Notes: a model not told the origin generated them from the sequence alone. A stretch of 64,000 nucleotides of DNA from Halanaerobiales bacterium (GCA_023128035.1 JAGMES010000004.1:12455-76454), one strand, 5' to 3'. Positions 37,828 through 45,985 are shown, counted from the stretch's first letter. Made by a program: numbers and translations.

Positions 37828-39144
37828 ATGAACCTAAAGCCATCTTATTACAATCATTTGGCCAAATTAAATAATGGAAAAGTAGTGTTATTCAATTTTT
37901 TGACTGGTAACTTAAAAGAAATTGACGAAGCGGATATTGATAAACTCAAATTCATCTTTGAAAATTGCAATAAAAACTTTGATGGGTATTCTGAAAACTT
38001 AAAAAAAGAATTGATCAACGATTTGTATTTAGTTCCAGAAGATGCGAATGAATTAGATATAGTTCGTATTCGAAACTTATCGACAAGATATGATAATCTA
38101 ATTTATAACCTCGTACTCATGCCGACATTAGATTGCAACTTTTCTTGTAAATATTGTTATGAATCTAAAGAGCAAATTTTTATGAGTGAAGATGTGAAAA
38201 TAGGTATTATTAATTGGGCTACAAAAATTGCAAGAGTGAGTAAGCGTTTTGTAATCAATTGGTTTGGTGGAGAGCCATTATTAGATTTTTCTATCATTGA
38301 AGAGATAAATAGTAGTATAAAAAATATTTGTACAGAAAATAGATGCTTTTTTATTTCTGATATAACTACAAATGGATATCTTTTGACAGATGAGATTTTG
38401 AGTAAAGTCGATAATTTAAATATTACTAGTTTTCAAATTACTGTGGATGGGCCACCAGAAATACATAATAAATATCGTCCGTTAGAAAATGGTGAAGGAA
38501 CATTTGATATAGTTTATAAAAATATATTGAAAATTTTAGATCAAACACGAGCTAATGTTGCTCTAAGAGTGAATGTTGATCAAAATAACTTTGATAAGAT
38601 ACCAGATTTTTTAAATATGATACCTAAAAAATATCGCACACCAAGGCTGATGATCGTATTTAAAGATATCTTTTCTGATCCTAGTGGCAAAACAGGCAGA
38701 GAATCTGAAATAGATCAGAACCGAATAAACACTTATAAAAAAATGAAGCAACTATATCACTATGGTATGGAACAAGGGTTCAATGTTTTCTTACCCACAT
38801 TTAGTATCCGTGATCATCATTGTAATAGTGGGTCAAAGAACTATTTTATTGTTCATCCAACTGGGGATTTGTACAGATGTACTGTTGAATTTGCAACAGG
38901 AAAAAGTATAGGGAAATTATTTAAAGATGGCTCATTAGATATAGATAGCTATGCAACTTCTAAATGGTTATCTTATATTCCTGGAGATGATGAAAAATGT
39001 GCAAAATGTAAATTTTTACCTTTATGCCAGGGTGGATGCAGATATAATAGAATGATGGGTAAACTACCTTGTTCGCTTGAATCTACTGATATCGATGGAG
39101 TAATCGAGTTATATTATTTATCTAAAACTCATTCACAAAGGTAG
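37828..39144 (+). CDS. Radical SAM/SPASM peptide maturase
   Basis: Residues about 1-90 form an N-terminal region (YYNHLAKLNNGKVVLFN) of the sort seen in maturases of ribosomal peptides, where it contacts the precursor. The radical SAM core has CNFSCKYCYE, FGGEPLLD and later ITVDGPPEIHNKYR. The C-terminal SPASM region carries auxiliary-cluster cysteines (YRCTVEF, EKCAKCKFLPLCQGGCRY and a final Cys in GKLPCSLE). Such enzymes form thioether or carbon-carbon crosslinks in small peptides. ATG follows AAAGGAGGCG by 7 nt. The candidate precursor gene starts 113 nt after its stop and a second SPASM protein follows. No transporter or protease is adjacent. Confidence 0.88.
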   Translation: MNLKPSYYNHLAKLNNGKVVLFNFLTGNLKEIDEADIDKLKFIFENCNKNFDGYSENLKKELINDLYLVPEDANELDIVRIRNLSTRYDNLIYNLVLMPTLDCNFSCKYCYESKEQIFMSEDVKIGIINWATKIARVSKRFVINWFGGEPLLDFSIIEEINSSIKNICTENRCFFISDITTNGYLLTDEILSKVDNLNITSFQITVDGPPEIHNKYRPLENGEGTFDIVYKNILKILDQTRANVALRVNVDQNNFDKIPDFLNMIPKKYRTPRLMIVFKDIFSDPSGKTGRESEIDQNRINTYKKMKQLYHYGMEQGFNVFLPTFSIRDHHCNSGSKNYFIVHPTGDLYRCTVEFATGKSIGKLFKDGSLDIDSYATSKWLSYIPGDDEKCAKCKFLPLCQGGCRYNRMMGKLPCSLESTDIDGVIELYYLSKTHSQR

Positions 39145-39167
39145 AAAAATTAATTTGTTTATAATTT

Positions 39168-39384
39168 TGAAGCGGGGAAGAAAACATAAGCTTTATAAAA
39201 TGAAAACTTTAAGTTTTTATGGTTTAACTAAATTTTTAAACAAAGGAGGTGTATAGCATGTTAAATAACTTATGGGATCTTGACAATTATTCTTGGGATG
39301 ATATGGACGTACCTCCAATTAAAGTGTACTGTTGCCCAGACGCAATAGATTTTGATAATTAATTAGTATATTCTCCCCGCTTCA
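39168..39384. repeat. 11-bp inverted repeat bracketing the precursor gene
   Basis: TGAAGCGGGGA (39168-39178) and its exact complement TCCCCGCTTCA (39374-39384) flank the 34-codon gene at about 90 and 12 nt. GC-rich arms are unusual in this AT-rich DNA. In RNA they could close a stem around the precursor mRNA and stabilise or segment it. Confidence 0.6.
39258..39362 (+). CDS. Candidate 34-residue RiPP precursor peptide
   Basis: A short frame too small for ordinary gene finding starts at ATG 39258, 6 nt after an excellent AAAGGAGGTG site. The peptide begins MLNNLWDLDNYSWDD and ends KVYCCPDAIDFDN. It is acidic and rich in aromatic residues (Trp6, Tyr11, Trp13, Tyr24) with a Cys25-Cys26 pair and a Pro19-Pro20 pair. 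It lies exactly between two radical SAM/SPASM genes, the classic layout for a modified ribosomal peptide. Likely crosslink sites are the aromatic residues or the vicinal cysteines. No leader cleavage motif such as Gly-Gly is visible. The function as precursor is inferred from the site, the length and the neighbours. Confidence 0.75.
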   Translation: MLNNLWDLDNYSWDDMDVPPIKVYCCPDAIDFDN

Positions 39385-39406
39385 TTTACTAAAAGGAGGA
39401 AAAATA

Positions 39407-40447
39407 ATGAAATATAAACCCAAATTTGGTATTTGGGAATTAACTAATGCCTGTAATGCAAAATGTCTTCACTGTGGATCTCAGTCAGGAAAATGCCGTG
39501 ATAATGAATTGACTTTAGAAGAAGTATTGAGAGTATGTGATGAACTGAAAGAAACAGGATGTGAACGTATTACTTTAATGGGGGGAGAATTTTTTTTAAG
39601 CCCTCATTGGGAAGCAGTTTGCAAAAGATTAGTTGAGAACAATATAAGGGTAGCACCTCTAACAAATGGATTATTATTAAACGAGAAGAATATTATGAAA
39701 CTAAAAGAATTAGGTATAGATAGATTAGGAATAAGTATAGATGGATTGGAAGAAACTCACAATTATTTAAGAGGTGTTCCAAATCTCTTTAGTAGATTAA
39801 TAGAAAATTTAAAGAAAGCTCAAAGCAAAGGTTTTAAAATTGCAATTATTACTGCAGTGTCTGCAGTGAATCTTAATCAATTACCTGAATTATATAAGTT
39901 TATCAAAGAATTAGGAATCCGAGTTTGGCAAGTTCAAATTGTTGAGGACGTAGGAAACGCTAATCAAAATTCAGAACTACATCTAACATTGGAAGATGTT
40001 TATAAATTAGCGAAATATGTTGCCAAGTTTCGCCGAGAAGATAATGATATGAAAATATTACTTGGTGATAATGTAGGCTTTTATACTACCTTTGAACCAT
40101 TAATAAGAGATAATCCGTTTACAGGTTGTGCTGCCGGAAGACAAGTTGTGGGTATAACTGCAAATGGTGATATTCGTGGATGTCTTTCTGTTTATGGTGA
40201 TAAAGAAAATATAGAAGGAAATATTAGGGAACGTTCATTTAAAGATATTTGGGAAGATCCGAATTTATTTACTGTTTATCGTAATCGAACAGTTGATAAG
40301 TTAACTGGTTTTTGTGCAGAATGTAAGTATAATAATCTTTGTCGTGCGGGATGTTCATCATTAGCATATTCACTGACTGGAAAATTTTATGAGAATCCTT
40401 TCTGTTTACATAAATATGAAGTCGAAAATGGTTTGAATTCACAATGA
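39407..40447 (+). CDS. Second radical SAM/SPASM protein of the peptide cassette
   Basis: A 346-residue radical SAM protein with CNAKCLHCGS as the cluster motif at residues about 16-25, MGGEFFLSP as the SAM-binding GGE motif, and a SPASM C-terminus (RGCLSVYGD, FCAECKYNNLCRAGC, PFCLHKYE). It belongs to a different branch from the first maturase: it lacks the long N-terminal region and resembles PqqE/AlbA-like SPASM proteins in outline. AAAAGGAGGA lies 7 nt before ATG. It starts 44 nt after the precursor stop and ends the operon before a terminator. Two maturases with one precursor suggest two successive modifications, or one modification enzyme with a partner. Confidence 0.88.
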   Translation: MKYKPKFGIWELTNACNAKCLHCGSQSGKCRDNELTLEEVLRVCDELKETGCERITLMGGEFFLSPHWEAVCKRLVENNIRVAPLTNGLLLNEKNIMKLKELGIDRLGISIDGLEETHNYLRGVPNLFSRLIENLKKAQSKGFKIAIITAVSAVNLNQLPELYKFIKELGIRVWQVQIVEDVGNANQNSELHLTLEDVYKLAKYVAKFRREDNDMKILLGDNVGFYTTFEPLIRDNPFTGCAAGRQVVGITANGDIRGCLSVYGDKENIEGNIRERSFKDIWEDPNLFTVYRNRTVDKLTGFCAECKYNNLCRAGCSSLAYSLTGKFYENPFCLHKYEVENGLNSQ

Positions 40448-40478
40448 TTTTCTATAAATATAAATAGTATTTTAATAT

Positions 40479-40510
40479 CCCTCATAAATCGTTAGATTTA
40501 GAGGGCTTTT
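40479..40510 (+). terminator. Terminator of the radical SAM peptide operon
   Basis: CCCTCATAAATC and GATTTAGAGGG form a stem with one bulge around GTTA, followed by CTTTT. It closes the cassette opened by the promoter at 37717. Confidence 0.75.
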
Positions 40511-40513
40511 ATA

Positions 40514-40555
40514 TTTAACGACATTTCAGAAGGGGAAGTCCCCCTCGACTTTAAA
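40514..40555. repeat. Partial palindromic repeat unit
   Basis: Begins TTTAACGACATTTCAGAAG, like the end of the ParB-like pseudogene (from 30868), contains a GGGGA/TCCCC hairpin and ends CGACTTTAAA. These pieces are shared with the units at 30992-31042 and 43150-43195. Confidence 0.5.
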
Positions 40556-40797
40556 TAAAATACCTATGTTTTGGGATTGGGAGTATAAGATGAAGTTGTA
40601 TTATTATTATTGTGTAAGTGTTATAATAAAAGGAATAATAAGTAGTTAAACTAATATATAATGTATATTTTAGTAACTTTTTTAGAAGAAAGAAAGGTAA
40701 ATATTAGGTATTATTAATTGTTATTGTAAGTGGGAAGGTTGATGTGATTTAGGGTTTGAAATTTTTGGCAAGATCAAATTTAAAGGGGGTTGTTATA
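40556..40797. other. Intergenic AT-rich DNA without recognised genes
   Basis: No frame with a ribosome binding site was seen here. A TATAAT-like box near 40630 has no well-spaced upstream partner. The AAAGGGGG site at the right end belongs to the next gene. Confidence 0.5.
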
Positions 40798-42175
40798 TGC
40801 GTAAAAAAAATTATTAGGCTGTTCTCTGTTTGTATTGCTGATATTACTCATAACAGGGTGTACTCCACTTATCCAATACAGTCTACAAATTACTATTGAA
40901 GGTAATGGACAAGTAATTCCTGCAAGTGGTAGTTTTCTTATGGGTACTTCCGTTCATTTAATAGCTACACCAGACGAAAATTGGGAGTTTGAGAATTGGA
41001 GTGGTGATATTACTGGGACAAATCCAAGCGCTGCAATTATTATGGATTCCAACAAGGTAATAAAAGCAAAATTTAGACCTGCTCAAGCTTTAACTACAGC
41101 AAGAAATTCAACCGTTGAAAAAATAGATATTATTAATATGGATGCATGTTTAATGCAAATGATAGAAGTTGCATACGAATGGAAAAACGAGGTTGACTAT
41201 CTGGTAGGCTCTGAACAAACAGTACCTGGTGATGGGAATGATTATACTTCGTTATTAGAGGCACTTAACGATGATCCATATATGAGTAAAGTGGATTTAG
41301 TCAATACTTTAGTTGATACTTTCAATGATTATTATTCCATATATGGATATGATGATGAAACTTATTCAGCACTTAATCTGGGTGATTCTTTTAATACCTT
41401 GATTTCAGCTTTTACCACTTTCGCTACCGCATTAAATAATACACCTTCGATGCAAGAGGTATATAACGCCAGGAATGATTCAGTTTACTTTGAGGATATA
41501 TCTGTGATTGATTTAGGCAGTTTTGCAGATGGTTTGTTATTATATTCTACTGATAGCACAGTTACTGATGCTGCTCAATATTTAAAACAAGCTCTAGATC
41601 AAGCTATCATTAATCATCAAGAAACCTTTGAAGATACAGTTTATGGATTAGCGATATTATTGCTATCCTATGAAGAATGGTCTGAATACTCAGAGTATGA
41701 AAATTTAATGTTGGCAGAAGACACTGATTGGGATGAGTTTATTGAACGTTTTGCAGAGTACACAGAACAGCCAACTTTCTCAAGTATTCTTTCATTTTCT
41801 GTTACTTGGTCCTCTGATGATTGTGACCTGGGTATTGTAGAACCTGATGGGAGTGTTTTTGATGTAGCAGATGAAGAAAGTCCAAATGGGGTTTTTTTAG
41901 AGGATATGATGGACGGTGGAACAGAATCGTGGTCACTCAAAAGTAACCCTGATGAAGGCGAATATAGTGCGAAAGTATATAGTTGGGATTATATTGGAAA
42001 TATTTATTTTACAATTAAGACTGCTAGCCAAGAATTTGTGTATGAAGAGTACATTACTCCAGATGAAATAATCAGTTTTTCAGGTGTAGTTGTTGAAAAC
42101 AGTACTAGTAATATTCAAATAAAGATTAAGATTGAGAAATTTGCTAATAAAGAAGTTAGAACAAAGAATAATTAA
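40798..42175 (+). pseudogene. Lipoprotein with InlB-like repeat and truncated clostripain (C11) domain, frameshifted
   Basis: ATG 40798 follows AAAGGGGG by 8 nt and begins MRKK. A run of eight A residues (40803-40810) then throws the frame into TAG. With nine A residues the frame would read a lipoprotein signal ending LLITGC and join the 446-codon frame open from 40835 to 42175. Residues about 15-80 resemble a bacterial InlB-B-type repeat (GHG-free; WSGDITGTNPSA). After this comes NMDACLMQMIEVAYEW, matching the catalytic-Cys segment of clostripain peptidases, and VGSEQTVPGDGNDY. The preceding half of C11, with the catalytic His, is absent. The C-terminal part looks like a beta-sandwich. The gene could be a decayed protease, or be expressed by slippage as a non-proteolytic lipoprotein. 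Confidence 0.65.
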
Positions 42176-42203
42176 ACTGAGTCATTTATGAAAGGAGTTA
42201 TAT

Positions 42204-42665
42204 ATGAAGTACAGAATATTTTTGCTTATAATTATTATTCTTTTAATCAATCCTCTAATTGCAAAAGCCGAATTATCTATCTATGACGCCTTAGAGTTGG
42301 GGGAAAAACTAGAATTATTCGACTTTGTAGCAGCTATAAAAATGGACGAGCGTTGGGTACTTAAAGCATATAATCTTGATAATTTAGAAGAAAGTGAATT
42401 ACATATTAACTCAGAGACAGGGATTGTTGAGTATTCAATGAATATAACACCAAAAGATATCGTTATTGGAGAAAATACATATGGATATGCGGGGAATATC
42501 TATCAATACAGTGAAAATTTTTATTTAACAGACTTATGCTATAATTGTCTGAAAATTTATCGTCACAATTCTAAATATTTTAAGATGAAGAACGCTATTT
42601 TTATTCATAATCTCGAGGGATTTGTTGCGTATTATATGTATACTGGCCCTGGAGTAACAAAATAA
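42204..42665 (+). CDS. Small exported protein of unknown function
   Basis: Residues 1-22 form a clear signal peptide (KYRIFLLIIIILLI, cleavage after AKA). The mature part of about 130 residues has alternating hydrophobic pattern and aromatic residues, with a Cys-Tyr-Asn-Cys pair (LCYNCLKI) that could form a disulfide or bind a metal. No family was recognised. AAAGGAG lies 8 nt before ATG, and the start is 28 nt after the clostripain-like frame. A strong terminator follows, so the two genes were probably one operon. Confidence 0.6.
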   Translation: MKYRIFLLIIIILLINPLIAKAELSIYDALELGEKLELFDFVAAIKMDERWVLKAYNLDNLEESELHINSETGIVEYSMNITPKDIVIGENTYGYAGNIYQYSENFYLTDLCYNCLKIYRHNSKYFKMKNAIFIHNLEGFVAYYMYTGPGVTK

Positions 42666-42674
42666 TCAAATTTG

Positions 42675-42711
42675 AGCTGATATAGATGTTTTATCTATAT
42701 CAGCTTTTTTT
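42675..42711 (+). terminator. Strong rho-independent terminator
   Basis: A 13-bp perfect stem (AGCTGATATAGAT with its complement), 5-nt loop and seven T residues follow the small exported protein gene. Confidence 0.95.
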
Positions 42712-42755
42712 AGGAAAGGGTTACCTTTGTGGAAACAAGGATTAGAAAAATAGTA

Positions 42756-43040
42756 TCAAAAGTTTGAGATTTTTTCACGATAGATTTTCATCGCTTTGTG
42801 CATGAATTCTGCTAAACCAGTTTTTCTTTTTTCAAAATATGCCTCAAAACGACTATCATCCACATATAAATCTGCAAAACCATTATAGATTTGAGAAGTA
42901 CAAGTATAAAATCTGTCATTTATATATTTGTGATGTTGCTCTATCAAAGCCTGAACCTCAGAATCAGAAGGATCTACTTCTTTTTTGTACTCTTCAATTC
43001 TAGACTCATCAAAACCTTCAAACATTTCTTTTTTACTCAT
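42756..43040 (-). CDS. TipAS-like antibiotic-recognition domain, internally shortened
   Basis: The 94 residues start KEMFEGFDES and continue VDPSDSEVQALIEQHHKYI, FYTCTSQIYNGFADLYVDD and GLAEFMHKAMKIY, all typical of the TipAS domain that follows a MerR-type DNA-binding head in TipA/Mta regulators. The head is absent. The helices between KEMFEGFD and DPSDSEVQ (about 40 residues in complete domains) are also missing, although the frame is kept. A GAGAGGGG site lies before ATG 43038-43040. Either a recently shortened pseudogene or a minimal ligand-binding protein. The TipAS domain family binds thiopeptide antibiotics. Confidence 0.6.
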   Translation of the reverse strand: MSKKEMFEGFDESRIEEYKKEVDPSDSEVQALIEQHHKYINDRFYTCTSQIYNGFADLYVDDSRFEAYFEKRKTGLAEFMHKAMKIYREKISNF

Positions 43041-43149
43041 ATTTATACCCCTCTCTGTATAATTAATAGTTTTTTAGAAAAATTTATGTAATAATAAAGT
43101 GAAGGATTTATAGCAATTTTGACGAAATAAAAAGCAGAGAGTTAGGGAA

Positions 43150-43195
43150 GTTGTTAAACTTAAGATGCAATAACGTAGTTATTACATCGACTTTA
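43150..43195. repeat. Diverged REP-like palindromic unit
   Basis: GTTGTTAAACTTAAGA and TCGACTTTAA match the unit at 30992-31042. The inner stem ATGCAATAAC/GTTATTACAT has one mismatch around GTA. Only one outer arm remains intact. Confidence 0.6.
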
Positions 43196-43208
43196 ATTTA
43201 GAAAGAAT

Positions 43209-43352
43209 GTGCTAGAGTTGATAGAATTAAAGGGTAAATATAACACAGCAAAAGTTTATACTGACAATATTGAACAGGGAGCAATCTCTCAAATTATTGA
43301 GCTATGCAATCAAGAATTTGTTCAAGGAAGTAGCATAAAAATAATGGGTTAG
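43209..43352 (+). pseudogene. rtcB: N-terminal fragment of RNA ligase RtcB
   Basis: GTG opens a 47-codon frame reading LIELKGKYNTAKVYTDNIE and then ISQIIELCNQEFVQGSSIKI, MG, stop. This matches the start of RtcB-type RNA ligases up to the point where the metal-binding PDxHxG motif should follow. Everything after it, including the guanylylation histidine, is gone. A non-functional fragment. Confidence 0.6.
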
Positions 43353-43572
43353 CATCATTTTTTTACTTAGAAAAGAAAAGTATTTTGATAAATTAAGTAT
43401 GTATTTTCTCTTTAGTAATCAAAATTAGGTATAAAGGTACAAGGAAATATATCATGGATGTTTAATTTAAATCATATATAGGTATTATTTATCACAAATA
43501 AGTATAAACTTATACTATATAGTGGTAATTAGTGAGATTTGTATTACTGCGATGTGGAGGGGAGTCACAGGA

Positions 43573-44622
43573 ATGAGGTTAGTCACTGTAAACGATATTA
43601 CGTCAGAGATGACTTTAGCGAAACCAATTTATTATAATGATCGAATTTTGCTAAATATAAATTGTATAGATCTATTTAAGTATAGGAAAAGGTTAATAGA
43701 TTTTGGCATTAATTATGTCTATGTAAATGATGAACTATCAGAAGGAATTGAAATAAAGGATATTATTAAAGATGAAACTAGACAAAAAAGCAAAAAAATC
43801 ATTAAAGAAACATTAAATAATATATCTTTTATAACTGAAACTAAGATAGCAAACATTCAAAATGTTGTTCACGAAATGGTTGATGAGATTACACAGAGTG
43901 ATGATATTATAGTTAATCTAGTTGATATCAAGACATATGATTCCTATACTTTTTCTCATTCAGTAAATGTGACTGTTTTATCACTAATATTAGGAAAAGC
44001 ACTGTATTATACCAGAGAGCAATTAATTAAACTAGGAACTGGTGCATTATTACATGATTTTGGTAAAACGCTGATTCCAGTGGAAGTATTAAATAAGCCA
44101 GATAAACTTACAGATGAAGAGTATGAAATTGTTAAGGAACATTCGAGATTAGGGTATGAGCATCTAAAAGATAATTACTTTATTAGTCCTCTATCTAGAG
44201 CTGTTATTTTATCTCATCATGAGAAAATTGATGGTACAGGATACCCGAAGGGACTAAAAAGAGATGAAATTCATGACTTTGCAAAGATAGTAGCAATTAC
44301 TGATGTTTTTGATTCGTTAAATAGCGATCGTGTATATCGAAAAAGGTGGCCTACATTTAAAACAGTGAATTTTATACTCTCAAATGTAGATTCTCATTTT
44401 GAAAAATATTTAGTAACTAAATTTTTGAAGCATATAGCTGTGTATCCAAACGGTACATTTGTAACTTTGAGCAATGGACAAAAGGCAATCGTAAAAAGTC
44501 AAAACAAAAATTTCCCCACAAAACCTATTGTAAAAATCATTCAGGGTAAAGATGGTACGAAGTTGTCTTTTACAGTTAATTTACTAGATGAGTCGGATTA
44601 TTTTATTATTGCTTCTCAATAA
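43573..44622 (+). CDS. HD-GYP domain protein, putative cyclic-di-GMP phosphodiesterase (copy 1)
   Basis: A 349-residue cytoplasmic protein with an N-terminal DUF3391-like region (residues 1-110) and a C-terminal HD-GYP domain. Metal and active-site motifs are present: HDFGK (His161-Asp162), the HHEK pair and GTGYP (221-225), followed by DVFDSLNSDRVYRKRW. Family members hydrolyse cyclic di-GMP to pGpG or GMP. ATG 43573 is chosen over the upstream GTG-type frame because a GGAGGGGAG site precedes it and the paralogue downstream begins at the same residue (MRLV). No receiver or membrane segment is present. Interplay with the tandem copy is likely. Confidence 0.88.
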   Translation: MRLVTVNDITSEMTLAKPIYYNDRILLNINCIDLFKYRKRLIDFGINYVYVNDELSEGIEIKDIIKDETRQKSKKIIKETLNNISFITETKIANIQNVVHEMVDEITQSDDIIVNLVDIKTYDSYTFSHSVNVTVLSLILGKALYYTREQLIKLGTGALLHDFGKTLIPVEVLNKPDKLTDEEYEIVKEHSRLGYEHLKDNYFISPLSRAVILSHHEKIDGTGYPKGLKRDEIHDFAKIVAITDVFDSLNSDRVYRKRWPTFKTVNFILSNVDSHFEKYLVTKFLKHIAVYPNGTFVTLSNGQKAIVKSQNKNFPTKPIVKIIQGKDGTKLSFTVNLLDESDYFIIASQ

Positions 44623-44853
44623 GGAAAAACATTATAGTGAGTGGAGTTTACTTTGCAAAAGCATTATTGATATTACCTTTTCATGAACTTTAAATGGTAT
44701 TACGGAAGTTAATTATGGTTTAATTAATGCTTCTTGAAGGTTTATGGCAATAATTGTTGAATAACTAAAATAGGACTTTATGATAATATTAAATAAATTT
44801 CCGTAAAGATATATTTAGATGGGTAATGTACATGAGGAGGGGAGTTCAGAGGG

Positions 44854-45933
44854 ATGAGGTTAGTCAGTTTAAACGATATCACTTTAGAGATGACTTTAGC
44901 GAAACCAATTTATTATAATGATCGAATTTTGTTAAATATAGATTGTAAAGATATATCTAAATATAGGGAAAGATTGATAGAATTTGGAATTAATTATGTC
45001 TACATAAATGATGAATTATCAGAAGGTATTGCAATTGAGGATATTATTAAAGATGAGACTAGACAAAAAAGCAAAAAAATTATTAAAGATACATTAAATT
45101 CTAGACTAAATAATATATTCTATATAACTGAAACCCAAGTTGCTAATATTCAAAATGTGGTTTACGATATGGTTGATGAAATTTCTCAGAGTGATGAGGT
45201 AATAGTTAATCTTTTGGATATAAAGGCATATGATTCTTACACATTTTCCCATTCGGTAAATGTAACTGTTTTATCACTAATATTAGGAAAGGCTTTGTAT
45301 TACACTAGAGAGCAATTAATTAAATTAGGTATTGGTGCATTATTACATGATTTTGGTAAAACGATGATTCCTCTGGAAATATTAAATAAGCCGGATAAAC
45401 TTACAGATGAAGAGTTTGAAATTGTTAAGGAACATTCGCGGTTAGGGTATGAGCGACTAAAAGATCAAACGTTAATTAGTCCTCTATCTAGAGCGGTTAT
45501 TTTATCTCATCATGAAAAAGTTGATGGTACAGGTTATCCGAAGGGACTTAAAAATGATGAAATTCATGATTATGCAAAGATAGTCGCGATTGCAGACGTT
45601 TTTGATTCTTTAAATAGTGATCGTGTATATCGAAAAAGGTGGCCTACATATAAGATAGTGGATTTTATTCTCTCAAATGTTGATAAACATTTTGAGAAAC
45701 AGTTCGTAAATAAATTTTTAAAGTACATCGCTGTGTATCCGAATGGTACTTTTGTTACATTGAGTAATGGGCAAAAGGCAATTGTACAAAAGCAAAATAA
45801 AAACTGTCCTACAAAACCTATTGTAAAAATCATTCAGGATATGGATGGTAGGAAGATGTCACAAACAGTTAATTTAATGGATCAGTTAGATCTTGTGGTT
45901 GTTATTTCACATGAGGGCGAATCATATAATTGA
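44854..45933 (+). CDS. HD-GYP domain protein, putative cyclic-di-GMP phosphodiesterase (copy 2)
   Basis: A close paralogue of the preceding gene with the same layout: MRLVSLNDITLEMTLAKPIY at the start, then HDFGK, HHEKVDGTGYPKGL and SDRVYRKRW in the HD-GYP domain. It carries a short insertion around residue 88 (LNSRLNN against LNN) and a C-terminal extension. All metal ligands seem intact in both copies. A GGAGGGGAG site lies upstream of ATG, in a leader similar to that of copy 1, so the duplication included the start region. The 230-bp gap has no other gene. A long perfect terminator follows. Confidence 0.88.
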   Translation: MRLVSLNDITLEMTLAKPIYYNDRILLNIDCKDISKYRERLIEFGINYVYINDELSEGIAIEDIIKDETRQKSKKIIKDTLNSRLNNIFYITETQVANIQNVVYDMVDEISQSDEVIVNLLDIKAYDSYTFSHSVNVTVLSLILGKALYYTREQLIKLGIGALLHDFGKTMIPLEILNKPDKLTDEEFEIVKEHSRLGYERLKDQTLISPLSRAVILSHHEKVDGTGYPKGLKNDEIHDYAKIVAIADVFDSLNSDRVYRKRWPTYKIVDFILSNVDKHFEKQFVNKFLKYIAVYPNGTFVTLSNGQKAIVQKQNKNCPTKPIVKIIQDMDGRKMSQTVNLMDQLDLVVVISHEGESYN

Positions 45934-45940
45934 TTATGAA

Positions 45941-45981
45941 ATCTAAAAAGCGTCACTCGTAAAGGGTGACGCTTTTTAGAT
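45941..45981. terminator. Sixteen-base-pair perfect terminator hairpin
   Basis: ATCTAAAAAGCGTCAC and its exact complement flank a 9-nt loop. A-rich and T-rich ends let it work for both strands, closing the HD-GYP gene and possibly the minus-strand remnant to its right. Confidence 0.9.
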
Positions 45982-45985
45982 ATTA

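Noticed and set aside
39200..39256. An 18-codon frame just upstream of the RiPP precursor, possibly a leader peptide
   Set aside because: It has no ribosome binding site and its 3' part overlaps the ribosome binding site of the precursor gene.
40605..40640. Promoter made of TTGTAT and TATAAT
   Set aside because: The spacer is 20 bp and the region is simply rich in TAT repeats.
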